Made by a program: the position numbers and the translations under genes
NCBI GenBank assembly: GCA_037833965.1
Contig: AP031353.1
Location: forward strand, 9,302,501-9,366,500
Origin: Marchantia polymorpha subsp. ruderalis
Taxonomy: Eukaryota > Streptophyta > Marchantiopsida > Marchantiales > Marchantiaceae
Length of the DNA: 64,000 bases
Direction of reading: 5' to 3'
The notes under the pieces: generated by a model
Told to the model about the DNA's origin: nothing
What the model saw: only the letters and a program-made list of their open reading frames with translations
Databases searched by the model: none
Shown: in pieces, positions 9,880-34,009 of the stretch
How the letters are laid out: the number at the start of each line of letters is the position of its first letter
Position numbering within the stretch: position 1 is the stretch's first letter

Positions 9880-12800
9880 ATTTCACTTTGCTGTGAACAC
9901 ACTGGGGAACGAGATTAGTGTTGGAGTGTATCTAAATACATATTTGGTAATTTTAAACATGATTATATTAACTGTTCTCTTCGCGCATTTACGTAAATTT
10001 TGTTCATCTTCAGATGAAAAATACAATTCAAAAATCCAGTATACACACAAATAATTTTTACTTGTATACCGGAATCCTGCATATATGTAAATAAATATCA
10101 TAAATAACTAATTATGTGTGTAAAATATACTCAACATTAAAAGCTTTAATCCTCTTGGAGTAGAAATAGTAGGATGAATGGATCTGGATACCATGAGTAA
10201 TAACACGTTGCCATGCTCTTCATTTAAGTGACAAGTGGCAAGTTTAGGCTTCTGAAACGAAGCTTCCGATGAGTGGATGATATGACAGGTGGTGAATCTT
10301 TCATGTACAGAATCATAATACAACACAAATAAAGGAGAGTGGGCGGTCAAATTTGAGGTGAGTCCTGTAGTAATCATCAAGAGGTTGTTCAAGCTAAAAG
10401 CTATATTTTGAAATAGTACTTCTGCAATATAAAATTGTTTAATACTATCTTGGGCCCACAAAATGCCAGCCGAGCTAGTTGAGTACAAAACAACACATAA
10501 GAAGTGAGTAAGTGGTAAATAAGAAAATTCAATCGCTAAGAAGTGAGTTAGTTGTAAATAAGAAAGTTCAATAGCTAAGACACCCCGGGATACCCATTAT
10601 AGATGATTTCAATCTTTTCACAATTGTCAACGCGAAACCAGTTTAACTTAGTGGTTAACTTATGAATATTCTAGCTAGGTTCATTAGTTTTGGTCAGTCG
10701 AGTTAGCTATCATATAATAAAGATTAATTTAGCTATCGGTTGAAACTATTAAGATTGTTCGTTTATTGTGTTTCTGTAAATATAAACTTTTCAGAGGTGA
10801 AATATGTATCTTTGGTCGATTGTGTTCTTTCTATTTGCGTCATGTTTGTATCATCATATGTACCTTCACATGTGATGTCAAAAATTACTGAAAGCAAAAC
10901 GAAAATCATAAATTTGATCTGCTGACTATAATGTTCAAGACAAACAAACATTTAAATACACAAATTATCTCTTATCTATATGTTTTGTGCTTGTACGAAC
11001 CGCTGGTATGACATTTGTACCTATTTAATTCTGATTACTTATAGATGTTCACCTGATCTACTTGAGGATTTTTACCACAAATTAATTGCTTCTACTTTTA
11101 ACTTACTTATCGAAAGACATGTAATAATCAATTTAAATATGTGGTTTGGTATTAAATCAAGATGCCTTCTAATAAACAATTACACTCTCTCAATCAAAAT
11201 TAAAATATTTTAACGTGATGCATCATATGTAGTTTAAGAGACGCTATGCGATAAGAACATCATATAAGTCTTGATCTCAATTGATTTGCAAATGAGAATG
11301 CTAGAATCTAAATATAATCAACATAAATAAACTCAAACATTGCTTCTCATACACATAGAGTGTGAGAGGTACAGTTTTGGACCTTAACACTAACAAGAAG
11401 TGGCAAAAGGGGCCAGTTGATGTATCATTCAAAGAAGCGAGTGGATTCAAGTGCAAGCTTTTGATTCCTTGCTAAATATGTTCTCTTGTAGTATTGTAGT
11501 ATGAACAATGTTATTGCGTAACAAGATACCTTGAAATACCTGAATGTAAGTGTGATGTGACTAAATAGTTCTCCACCAAAGGGGTCAAATCATGTTGACG
11601 TAGAAAATAAAGATGATGCTTCTCAACTCAAAGCAGAAACTAGGACATACATTGTGCCAAACAACCTGAAAACCTCTCGGTCAAAAGGTTAAAGGCTTGA
11701 AATGGCTCGATGCTTTTCTCACACTTAAGTGGCAGCAAGGCAAAAGAAGTTGCTCTTCACTCCATGTCTTCATTCAACTCTATCATATTTAACTCTCTCG
11801 TCATTATTTTTATGCCATTCAGACGAGACAATATATTTAAGGAAGATGAAACCTCATCTGTTCTGAATGATTCCGTACGATTTGGATGGGTAAATTTAAT
11901 GATAATGGAGACTTCAGTCCAGTTGTTGGTTAGCCGTTTCACGACAGTGCGAGGTTTACTTGAGTGAAAAATAAACACTAACTAGTAGAGTAAAATATGA
12001 TATCATCTTATTAAAAGTTATGTATCTTGTTTCTTGTGAATCACTTTTGATCTCAATATTCTAACGCCAAGGTGTTAATTTAAAATATAGTGCAAACATT
12101 GATGGCCGAATGTTCGATTGAGGAAGTTGTAGATAAAAAAAAAGGCCCATATGTTGAGCCTTCTTGTGACCAGTTGCTGTGAAAAACGATGCTATGAACA
12201 ATGATTAGGTAGATGATCAATGAGAGTGTGAACAAAGTTAAAGAAGTGATTATGTAGAATAATTTTGTTGAACTGATATTCCAACAAGTGTTAGCTAGTA
12301 AAAGCTAACATGAGATGAAAATTGACTTTTCACACAAAATGAAGACTTTTGGAACAGCTCAACGAACTTTGACAACAACATTCTAATCACCTAAATCAAT
12401 ATTACAGATTGTAATCTAGAAGCTTCTATGGAAGTAATTGAGAATTCGTGATCTTTAAACCAATACGTCACATAACCCCATTTTTGAATATACTTTAGAT
12501 CCTCATAAACCAATCTCAGTAGTTCAGTGAAATAATAAAGTTTTAGGTTGTGTTGCAAAAACATCAAAACAAAGGCACATCTAGAACCAATATGTGGTTA
12601 CGTTGGGTGATTATCAACAACGTAACGTGTCATATTGAGGAAGCGGTTGGGAACTTAATTTAAACAACATCAAAACTCTTTGATCATAACTACTCTACAA
12701 TATCTTACTATGATAACAACCGATGACATACACAATACATGACGTATGGATTGGCATGAAGAAATAAGATCGTGATGAACTCTCTCATGCATTGTTCTCA

Positions 12801-13380
12801 ATTTTTTTGTATAAAGTCGTCCAAGCCATGTTGATATCATCCTTTAGCTGAATCTACCGCCCAACTTATAATACTCCCTCGTTAACAAGTAGAGTGATCT
12901 ATCGAACAAAGCCATCCGTGGCTGTTGGTCTACAATTTCAAAGGTTAGATTATTAGGATCAAACTGGTTTGCTTAGATTTTCTACAGCATTAGTTGGGGG
13001 ATCCAACGAAAAGCCAGGGATGGAGTATACTACAATCACACAATATGAGTAAATTGGATTTGGAGCTACTTCTATGACTAAAAGTGTAGAAAGAAAAGAT
13101 GATGTACTGGTTTTTCCATGAATGGAGATTTGCGTAAATCAGGTTTGTATTATAAGAGGTCAAATTTAATACCACTGATCACTAAGCACATGATTGTACG
13201 TACGATCATATTCCTGTTTTACCAAATGGTAGATCTATAATGTTCACAACAATGACTGATCTTCTCACCCTAGATTGCTGACCAGTATTGTCTATCTAAC
13301 TTGATTCACATTCTAGACTCCCCTAACTAAGCTCGCATGCTATGATTGGAACCGAAGAATTTCTTTAGAGGTGGAATATT
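9880..13380. other. AT-rich gene-free stretch, probably decayed transposon DNA
   Basis: Base composition turns AT-rich compared with both flanks. Open frames are short, the longest being 10108-10488 on the minus strand (126 codons), and none has a recognisable domain. There is a small tandem repeat at 10499-10576. It resembles the retrotransposon-rich block further right in composition, but I could not identify an element. Confidence 0.45.
10499..10576. repeat. 39-bp tandem repeat, two copies
   Basis: Units start AAGAAGTGAGT at 10499 and 10538 and each ends in a CAAT-GCTA-like sequence. There are a few mismatches between the copies. Confidence 0.75.
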
Positions 13381-13383
13381 CAG

Positions 13384-14379
13384 TTGGTACAACAATTACA
13401 ATTCAAACAACTAGGAAATTTTCCCAATGGGAACAAGAATGAACAATCAGCTTTGGGTTTTCCTTCGCCTACTGCCATGATTTGTATAAATCAAATCAGA
13501 GGCTATCCTTCTAAGGTGCATGATAAGTATGTAAGTACATGGAGCGCATCAGCGTGTCGCAATACAAGGAGTCGGTATAATTACGTTCGCCGAATCCAAG
13601 CATCAGTCGCAATTTGGTTTGTGATGACAGAAGAGTTTGAAGTAGTAGAAGACGCAGGTGAAAATATATCGACGGGCTCAATATGGGATCGGGCCGCAAC
13701 AGATCGAGCATGATTCAACACACCGGATTCTGTTGTTCATAGCCAAATGAGGCCAAAACGGAAAATTGATGCCTAATGTTTTTAGCCTATGGCACAGCAG
13801 TGCATGATGCTCGAGAGGGTGCCCTGGAAAAGTGCTGAAGAAAGACGAAGGGGATAGAAATCTCATCAATGTCAACCGCAGTACCAACGTCATTGTCCAC
13901 AGGCGGCGATGTCACCGGAAACAAAGAAGCCAACCCAAGCGGTTCCGGCCGTCGGATGCTTATCCGACCGCCAAAGTTTAACCATCGGGGTACGGAGGAG
14001 CTTATCTATCTACTACGTGCATTCGAACGTAGGAAATAAATATTACATCTGACTGTCCGACTATGTTCCCCATGGTTGAACAGTCATCATGTAGAAGCTT
14101 CGGCGGACTGGTCCCGAGTCGTCCATCCGACGGTCGCAGGCAAGGCGCAAGTTTTCACGAGATATTCTACCTCGCACTCTCGCCCGACCCAAGCTTGGCG
14201 AACAAGGAACGCGATACTCAGCCGCGACGGAGTGGCGCCCACCGTGGTCAGCAGTTGGGTCGAGGATCGTCCACGGGGTCGACACCTGTTCGTGGTCCTC
14301 CGAACGAACGGACGGAGACCCACGGTTCCTCCGCGGACGTGGTCCTTGCCTGTTGAGGTGTAAAGGTTGCTGTTCGCTG
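13384..14379. other. Gene-free stretch upstream of the XRN leader
   Basis: There are several short frames on both strands and none is recognised. Composition shifts from AT-rich to GC-rich toward the right, approaching the leader of the exoribonuclease gene, so distal promoter sequence may lie here. Confidence 0.35.
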
Positions 14380-15334
14380 CGCTCTGGTGCTGGACGTGGT
14401 ACTGCCCTGTACTGCGTTAGTGGCCTCCCGAGAGCAGCGCAGCAAAGCCGAGCCGAGCAGGGGGAGGCCCAGGGCCAGGGCGTGGAGGTGAGCTGTGCCA
14501 GGGAGGGGAGCGACGAAGGAAGCGCTTCTGACGAGAAACGAGGAGAGGGAGGGGCCGACGAGTAAAGAAAGCAACGGGCGACCGCGAGCGCGAGTCAGGA
14601 CTCCGGGACTCGAGGGAGGGAGGGAGGGACTTGATTGAAGGTCAGAGTCAGGGTTTGGTCCGTTCGTCGACGAGAAGAGGAACAAGGCAAGGGGAGGTGA
14701 AGGAAGGAAGGAAGGAAGGAAGGAAGGAAGGAAGGAAGGAAGGAAGGCAGGCAGCATTTTAGGGTTTAAATTTGGCGATCAGTTGCGTAAATTTTTTTTT
14801 CGTCCGGGCGTTGGTCTGGTCGGTGGGCGGTGATCGTTCTCGGAGTACAGTTGTCGGGGCAATCGAGCGTGGTAGAGGTGTCCCAGGTCTCCTCCTGAGA
14901 GCGGATTTCTCTGACTCACGTTAGCTTTTTGTCATTTGTTTGATTGGGTTCTCGTTCTCCGTTTTGGTGGAGAGCTCGGTATTTTGTCACTTGAAGCCTC
15001 GGAGTTCATCTGCTTGATTTGGTACCTGTCGTTGCGGGCTGCGGGGCCGTGGCGGCATTCTGGAAGTTTTGGAGAATTCTGCCGTTCTCCATTTATTCGA
15101 GTTTCGGAGTCTCTCAATTGATCTGTAGTTTTGCTCTTGGTTTTTCCAAGCGAAGGGCCTTGTGTCGCGCACACGCACGGTTCGCCTGTCGCGCATTATG
15201 GAGGAGATTTGGCACGAAGCTGTGGATTTGACTCCTTCGTCTGGGGAGTAGAGTAAAGGGTTACAGGAAGAGAGGACGTGAGGATCTCTGGCGTTTTAGA
15301 TTTGCAATTTTGTTAGACTTTTAAGGCAGCGAGG
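14380..15334 (+). promoter_or_regulatory. Purine-rich promoter/5' leader region of the XRN gene
   Basis: The plus strand is strongly G/A-biased from about 14440 to 14760. It includes GGGAGGGAGGGAGGG-type runs and a GGAA microsatellite (14701-14747). The next 570 bases up to the start codon at 15335 are of mixed composition and probably include the transcription start and 5' UTR. I cannot place the start site. A 5' UTR intron is possible. The second host gene has a comparable purine-rich leader. Confidence 0.45.
14701..14747. repeat. GGAA tetranucleotide microsatellite
   Basis: AGGA/GGAA units run uninterrupted for about 11-12 copies, ending in GGCAGGCAGC. On the minus strand this gives a run of FLPS repeats in an open frame, which is an artefact of the repeat. 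Confidence 0.95.
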
Positions 15335-26207
<10,873 letters not shown>

Positions 26208-26810
26208 GTCTTTAGAACAGTGTCTCAAGTTCAGATGTCCTGTGGCCAATGACACCCCAGCTCTTGATCATGTTCATTGTAGCTCTTGTGTGGCACTCGG
26301 TTATTAGAATCATTGACAAGGTTCAAAGCATGGAGGGAAGCCATAGGACGAGAGGTGCTGCGGTAGTCCTTGTAGCACTCTCTTTGCTCCTGCCTGTTAT
26401 CATCTGTAACATATGGTCGCATTCCGTAGCCACATTCTCATCTTGGAAGCCCCGCGAGGAGTAACAATGAAATTGTAAATGTATTTGCAAGATACCCTTC
26501 GTGAAGGGCTGCTTCTGGATTTCTCCTCTTTTTTGTAAAGAGAAATCCGAATGAATGGTATAAGCGGATGGCAGCAGGTCAAGCCAATCTGCATATAATT
26601 CCTTGGCAACTTTTCTGTGTGTGACAGAGTTCATGTCGAATGACGGAGTTCTGCTGTATTCGAATACCGGATGGCGGTACCGTCGGTTTTCCTGAAATAG
26701 CTGCTTCATTGCTCTCTACATGCTGTAGTTTTCGTCGGACATCGCATCGATACACTGATATTCGTGTGGGACTGCAATACAATAAAATCCTTGCTGACCG
26801 GAAGTTCTGA
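26208..26810 (+). other. Probable 3' UTR of the XRN gene
   Basis: After the TAA stop (26205-26207) the sequence loses coding character. A canonical AATAAA occurs at 26781-26786, a plausible polyadenylation signal that would give a 3' UTR of about 600 bases. Plant signals are loose, so the end is uncertain. Confidence 0.4.
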
Positions 26811-28599
26811 ACAGGATATTCGCATCCTACACGATCTCCAGCCCCGCCTCGCATCGGTCGCTTCGGATTCCACCCTGCGATGATGTCCTGGTCGACGGAA
26901 GAAAGATGTTCACGAGATGTGGAAGGCTCTCTTTGCGTATCCCCGTGGACCCAAGAGCTCAAAAGATCAGAAACCCTAAACCCCCCATATCCCTGCCCGC
27001 CCCTGGACTTCAACACTTTTCAGTCTACTTCTCCATCTTCTCGGACCACGCTAGCCGGTAAGGTGACCGGCTGAATATCAATATGCACTCGAACAGGGAA
27101 GCAATACCTGTATCTGATCTGGAATACGTATGCCTCATTCGTAATTCGTATAATCGCTATCATGGCGATTTTGACTGAAACCAACAAACTCGGACATGGG
27201 TCGTAACATCAAAGACATTCTCCTTTACTCAACTCACCTGTAACGCGGGGTAGAGCACAGTATTCACAGGGTACATTTCAATATCATGTAGATATTTTAA
27301 GAGTTTTTGCAATCTTGATTTAGCTAACACAATATGAACCAAACGAAATTACGGATTAATAATGAACAGTTTGATGTATGAAGCAATCCTAGTTAAGTCA
27401 GGCAAGCATGACCCTCTGACTATTAGATGACTGTTGTATTACACTAATATATAACAATAGTTAAAACTCCTGAGTTAATAATATACAAAGAGCAATGAAC
27501 TTTCTATAACAAGAACATGTAAAACTAAGAATAGTATGTATGATGATAATTTTTTATAATGTAATTATAATAGATAACTTGTATTTATTTTAGATGGGTG
27601 GAAGATTAAATCTTGAATGTATGTAACGTAAGTGTACATTAATCTATACACAGTCAAACATGTACATATAATTAGGATTTTAGTATGTGAATAATAATAT
27701 TCCTGTTATGAACGAATTTAGTTGTGGTTTTGATGAACAAATTGGAAAAAATACATGAATAACAAGACTAGAATAGAGAAGATATTCGGAAATTGGAATA
27801 AAAATCATCAAAGTTTCAAAATACAATTTTTCATTCAATGATAAATTAGTATATTACATAAATCAACTTGACAATACCCTTAAATTAAGCTCATTCATAT
27901 TTGATAATTTACAACTTTAAACTTATTTCCAATAAAAATGTTGGGTTTTAGAAAATTAGTTGGTTTAAATTGAAATATAACATACTCAATATGATTATAA
28001 ATTGATTTAATATATAAATACTCTATACTTGCTATGGCTAAATAGTAAGAAAAATCAATCTAGTATTTTTGGTTGTTAATAATATTTTAATTAAAAGAAG
28101 CTAAAACTGGAAACAGAAATTATTTTAGTTGGAAGTACAACCTAGCAAATAGAAAGAGTTTAGCGAATCATACTTGTGAATTAATGCTTGAAGTCAACAA
28201 GAAATCAAGAAGTGTAGTTTTGGATTCACAATTGAAAAATATAGCAATGTGAGAAAATATCCAACTTGTTGATACAACATCTTCTAAATAAAACACTTGA
28301 TGATCCGTCCTATACAAAGATTGAGACATATCATCGTCAAAAAGTACACATATCATCTTCTCATTACAACACAAAGAAAGTAAAATTTTTCTTATTTAAA
28401 AGAAGTAGGATTGTTTATCATGTCATGACAATGATTTTATATGTTTGTTTAGTTTTGTGATAAAGGAAAAAAAATATTAGATACAATTAGATGGAAAGTA
28501 CATCCAGAATTTTAGTATACAATGCTTTAGGCAAAATGCGCGCAAGACAAGACTTCCTAATTGATTGTGAAAGTTAGTATATTGATGGTATAAATATTC
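26811..28599. other. Transition into the AT-rich retrotransposon block
   Basis: GC falls sharply near 27.1 kb. No gene is seen. The sequence is very AT-rich with short frames only. It may include the LTR and 3' part of the decayed gypsy relic that follows, but I could not define ends. Confidence 0.4.
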
Positions 28600-30679
28600 A
28601 CACTTCATTTGCAATTTTTCTAACTAAATGATTTTACTAGGAAGGAAACAAAAGAACTAATGAACAAATTGTTTTGATGTTTTTAAATATGAAACACATT
28701 AATATTTAAAAAAAATTCAATCTGCAATTTATACAACTTTGCATTGTAGATTCATTGATGATGAAAAGATAGTTTGTTAGTTGATGATACATCTTTGCGC
28801 AACAAGTAAAAAAAGATTGTGGTCGAATCAAGAAGTTGTGATAAATAAATATATAATATATTTCACACTTACTATGACCCAAACATAATACTATGACTAA
28901 AAAATCAGTTGTCTACAATGAACATCAACCTTATGTTTTAGTTGATTCAAAACAATACTCAATTTTTCCTTGGCTTGATGTAGTTCTTTGTGAATATCAC
29001 CCATAATAGTGCTGATTATGGTTATTTTATTAAAAAATTTCTATACTTTAAGAAGCATTATCAAACTTGATGGAATTTGATGACACTTCAGATTATGAGA
29101 TCAACACTCTACATGAGGTAAAATGAAGACATTGATTGTTTTGTGAAGGCATTGATAAAATTATTAAATGCCAATTTGACAAAAGTTAAAAAGTATTACA
29201 CTCTTGTGTTTTTCAAATGTAAAGACATGTAACATATCATCTATTGTTCTATTGAGATTCTTCATTTGATCATCGATTGAAATACAATATGTTATTGTCA
29301 TTTCTAATAGTATTTTGAAAAAGCTAGAAACAAATTTAATTTTTTTTATTCAAACGAGTATCTCTATCAATGATTATGAATTTGTTTAGTCCATGGTTCA
29401 TAGAAATTAGATCTAGATATAATTGAACAAGTTGTGAAGCTATCACTATTTTTTTTTAGTTTGATTGATGTGAACCATCTTGCTCAATTTATCAACAAAA
29501 TCCACAATGTAATCATTTTGAACAAAAGTTTTTATTGTTCATACACAAGACTCATGATGTTACCATTGTTCTGAAATGAGTTTATCATAAATTGGTTGAT
29601 TTTTTATGACTTGACTTGTTTTCTTGACAAGTATACAACGTTGAACATAAGTTTTCACATATCTTGTATTTTATCATTATGACACTTGTTGTATGATCTT
29701 CAAGGTTTTTTTGGTTACCATGTGGCTTGCAATGATTATATCATGATTTTTTTATAAAATCATTTGCAAAAATTTTTATCTTGCAAAATCCATATACAGT
29801 GTTTATGAAATACAAATTTTTGAGTTTTTTATCTTTTGTGTTTGATGTATTATCATGATTTTTTCATATTACTTTGTGACATGTGTCACCTTAGTCTACC
29901 AATTAGCTTGAATCTTCATTTTTGCAAGATGAATATGTAATATTATGCGACAACATTGCAAGTTGATTGTTGCTCTCCACATACACAATTTTTGTGTTTA
30001 AGCGTTGATGATATTAAACTCATCAAATTTGTTGTTTGGATACATATTTTTGAGTTTTAAAAGAAATTAATAATTTATGATGAATTTACATTGTAAATTT
30101 ATTATTATTCAAATAATGCTTAGATTTTTTTTTGGAATACAATTATTAATATTTCTTGTTTAAATGTGTAATATTTTTGTTTAGTTGCTATCAAGTTTTG
30201 AGAAAAAAAAGCAATTGGATAATATTTATTCATCTACATTGTTGAAATATGTCATTTATTCTTTTTCAAGGGAATAGTACTGAATTTCACTTGGATTTGC
30301 TTCAAAAAACTTTTGATAACAGATGCTAGAGAACAAAAATTCATCTATATGTTTATGTTCCAAACACTTTCTCACACAATAGCTCTACACTTTATAGTGA
30401 TCCAATTAATCATTGAAATTTTAAGATAGAAATGTAAATCAATTGTTCATTTATAAAACAGTTTTCACATAATGAAATTTCATTTTTTGCTTGATAATCT
30501 AATTTTCAAATTTTTATTTATACTACTTGAAATATTATCATAACAATACATGGTAATTAATACACAATTTTCTTTTACTAAAATAAAATTTGATAGTTTT
30601 GAGTTGATTTCATTTTGTGATGACATGATATTATCTTAGTTAAAAATTCTACAAGCTTTCTTGTCTATAGATTGAGATG
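28600..30679 (-). mobile_element. Heavily decayed gypsy relic (integrase recognisable)
   Basis: Read on the minus strand, short pieces match the gypsy element found at 37-44 kb. These are SYDI-IASHM-TKKTLKIIQQ with DKIQDM (about 29760-29660, integrase zinc-binding region), VDFVDKLSKMVHI (about 29520-29460, next to the catalytic core) and a PSSL-like piece near 29065. They occur in the order expected of an integrase. Stops and frame changes are frequent, and AT content is extreme, consistent with old methylated transposon DNA. The right part is interrupted at 30685 by the copia element. Confidence 0.6.
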
Positions 30680-30684
30680 ACAAT
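30680..30684. repeat. Candidate target duplication left of copia
   Basis: ACAAT here compares with ACAAC at 36355-36359 on the other side of the copia element. Four of five bases match, consistent with a decayed 5-bp duplication. Confidence 0.4.
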
Positions 30685-31016
30685 TGAAAGACCCCCTCAT
30701 TCAGATCGACCAGCACACACGACAGTCACAACACCAAGATAACGTGGTTCACCTTTCATAGGCTACGTCCACGGGCTATAGCAGAACTTCACTAAAGTAC
30801 GGATGATTACACAGCCTCCATAGCCAAACGCTACTCCAACCTGTTCACTCTCTCGATGCTATCCTGAATTGTACGCAGAGAGAGTCACATTCTCTCTTCT
30901 ATACGAAAAGAGATAAGGTGCACATAATACTTAATCTAACCTAACCTAACCACACTTAACTTTTTAATCATGGTTACCAGTAACTGGAGTTAATCCAAGA
31001 TAGAGTTAACCTAACA
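30685..31016 (-). repeat. 3' LTR of the copia element
   Basis: 332 bases, closely similar to 36024-36354. On the plus strand it starts TGAAAGACCCCC and ends AGAGTTAACCTAACA. Shared internal landmarks include GATAACGTGGTTCAC and GGCTACGTCCACGGGC. Confidence 0.93.
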
Positions 31017-31181
31017 AACTCCCCCTTGAGTCAAGTTTTGGAGAGTTAACTAATGTAATCCACATGTAGCTCTGCGAGAAGTTCTAGAAAGTAAAGCTAA
31101 ATCACGCTTTCCCTCTATAGCCGAGCTAAGCCGTAGCCGGCAAAAAACCGGATGGACAATATATGTACAAAAGTTACTAGA

Positions 31182-31616
31182 CTAACTATCCCTATGCAAA
31201 ATTTCCAACTTTGCACAATGCTTGGAAAAAATCTCCAAAAGAATTACTTTGGTCATTGCGTCCGTAGTGTTGAGCTTACCATCAATTTTGATGAGCTTAA
31301 GTGCAATATCAGACATTGCTTGTCTAATATAATGATATCGAATATCAATGTGCTTTACCTTACCATCCATCACATTGTTCGATGCTAGATGAAGTGCGCT
31401 CTTGCTGTCACAATAAAGACTCACATCACTGTGTGGCAGCCCCATCTTAGTGGCCAACTTGTTCAACCAAATTGCCTCCTTCGCTACTTCTGCTGCTGCA
31501 ACGTATTCAGCTTCTGTGGACGACTGAAAAATGCATTTTTGAAGCGTAGATCTCCAACTTATGCATCCACCAGCAAGAGTAAAAACATATCTAGTTGTTG
31601 ATCTCCGCCTATCCAA
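31182..31616 (-). pseudogene. Copia RNase H and polyprotein C-terminus
   Basis: The minus-strand frame contains CISWRSTLQKCIFQSSTEAE, then CDSKSALHLASNN and VKHIDIRYHYIRQA, all typical of copia RNase H. This 144-codon stretch is open, but its frame is broken from the reverse transcriptase upstream. Confidence 0.88.
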
Positions 31617-31687
31617 ATCTCCTTCATAATCAGCATCAACATACCCAAGAGCGAACTTGCATTGTTTGAACGAGCATCAAACAATAA

Positions 31688-32665
31688 TCATGTATCAAGT
31701 GAACCCTTGATATACCTCATAATCCACTTTACAGCTTCCCAATGCTCTCGTCCAGGATTTGACATGTACCTACTCACTTTCCCAACTGCATATGCTATAT
31801 CAGGTCTAGTGCGTACCATAAGATACATAATACTGACAACTGCACTTTCATAAGAAATAGAAGACATCAATACTTTAGTAGTTGCATCAGTTGGACATAA
31901 AGCTGCCGAAAGCTTAAAGTTTGCAGCTAATGAAGTACTTATAGCTTTAGCATTTGACATGTTAAACCTAGCAAGTACTTTCTTTGCATACCGTGTGTGT
32001 GTCAACCAAAGTTTGCTTGATGACTCATCCCTGTGGATTCCCATGCCTAGTATACGCTTAGCAAGACCTAAGTCTTTCATATTAAACTCAGAACTTAACT
32101 GGACTTTGAGTTTAATAATCTCAGACCTATCCTTAGCGGCAATAAGCATATCATCTACATACAACACGAGTAATATCAAGCCAAAACTTGTGTTACTAAC
32201 ATGCTTCATGTACACACAAGGGTCATATGCACTTCATATGAAACCTTGCGTATGCATGAACTCATCAAAACGTTTGTTCCATTCTCGGGGACTTTGCTTA
32301 AGTCCATACAAGGATTTTAGCAACCGACAAATCAAACGTTCCTTTCTTTTCTTCAAAAAACCCTCCGGTTGTCTCATGTAAATCACTTCGTCCAACGCTC
32401 CATGTAAAAAGGCTGTAACAACATTCCTCTAGTCGAGCAATAAACCAAATAATGTGACAAGTGCACACAACAAGCATATAGTTGAAAACTTAGCAACGGT
32501 TGAAAAAACCTTAGTGTAATCGATGCCCTTCCGTTGTTCAAAGCCCTTGGCCACCAATCTGACCTTGAAGATTTTCTCAACTGCATCAGTGGATACATCC
32601 TTCACTGTGTAGACCCATTTGCAATCTATAGCTTGTATCCATTGGGCAACTCCACGAGTTCCCAA
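31688..32665 (-). pseudogene. Copia reverse transcriptase
   Basis: Two frames cover the domain. 32429-32665 holds CKWVYTVKDVS and VRLVAKGFEQRKGIDY; 31688-32215 holds LVLYVDDMLIAA (catalytic YVDD), LGMGIHRD and the RTRPDIAYAVGKVSRYMSNP block. A frame change separates them. The domain order fits Ty1/copia, in which reverse transcriptase follows integrase. Confidence 0.9.
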
Positions 32666-32993
32666 GTCTGGTTTTCATGAAGTGATTTCATCTCCTTTTC
32701 CATTGCTGCATCCCAATCAAGCTTCTCCGGGACTGATTGAGATTCAACATAAGAGGATGGACTTCCATCCTCCGTGATCAACGCTTTTCCTGAGTCATCA
32801 ACAAGTAGATCCTCAGCATGTTCTGTAGGAAACCAGGTACCATACCTTTTAGTCGCACGACGAACACGTGTTGGTCTTGCAGTTGAAGACTCTGGTTGAT
32901 CACTATGTGCTGGTTCAGGTGGTGGCTCACCAGCAATGTGTTGCTCCTCATGAACCTCTTCAAGAGCAAATTCTTGCTCTTCTCCCTCGCCCG

Positions 32994-33751
32994 TCATTTG
33001 TGGAGCACCTCTTTGTTGCCCATCATGAAAAATTTCATGATAAATCTCCCCTCAATGGTGTTTGGGGAAGATGAATGGCATTTGTTAGTAGCAGGATTAA
33101 CAATCTCTCTAGCATGGCTCAACATACTCCGTGATCTATCCAGCAGCGTCCGATTTAGCCTCTCTAACACGCCGTTTTGTTGTGGAGTATAAACATTGAT
33201 GAAGTGGCGGGTAACTCCCTTGTTTTCACAGAACGCTCCAAACTCCTGGGACACATACTCCCCATCGCTGTCCGATCGCAAGAACTTCACCTTCTCTCCT
33301 GTTTGAGTGTCAACTTGGGCTTTTCACTTCTTAAAAGTGACAAAGACCTCAGACTTGTGTGGAAGAAAGTAGATCCACACATACCTTGAGTAGTCATCAA
33401 TAAACGTAACATAACACTCCTTCCCAGAATATGAGCAACAGGGGAAGAGCTCCACACATCAAAATGAACATACTCAAGAACTGTCTTGGAACTATGAATG
33501 CCAGTTCCAAAAGCATCTCGAGTGTGCTTTCCAAATACACAGTACTCACAAAATTCAAGCTTGCAAGACCTCAAGCTAGGTAATAAATTCTGTTTGTGTA
33601 GAATATTCATACCTTTTTCACTCATGTGGTCAAGACGAGCATGCCACAATCTAGTGTCATACTCAAGTGACGTCGTAGCATTGGCCTCACCGAGAATTGT
33701 AGATCCTTCCAAGATGTACAGATTCTTCCGCTTGTGAGCTTTCACTATCAT
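32994..33751 (-). pseudogene. Copia integrase
   Basis: 33287-33751 encodes the pre-integrase zinc-binding part (LWHARLDHMSEKGM and CEYCVFGKHTRDAF). 32994-33290 encodes part of the core (SDSDGEYVSQEF, TPQQNGVLERLNRTL). A frame change lies between them near 33290. Confidence 0.9.
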
Positions 33752-34009
33752 GGTGAAACCTCTCTCAACTGTGAGAATTCCATCAACAACTTTCTAATGA
33801 AAGCCTCTCATGTCAACCTCCACGATTGAAATCAAATTCTTACTGATACTGGGAATGTGTATAACATTCGTCAATGTTAGAGTGTTCCCATCAAACATTT
33901 GAATCCTAATGGATCCAATACCCTCAATCTTACAGGAGTGATCATTTCCCATTAAGACTGAACCTTGAGATCCTTCGTAAGTTGTAAAAAATTCTCAGAT
34001 AAAACACAT

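Noticed and set aside
14248-14757. 169-codon minus-strand open frame with FLPS repeats
   Set aside because: It is produced by the GGAA microsatellite and surrounding purine bias; no domain and low complexity.
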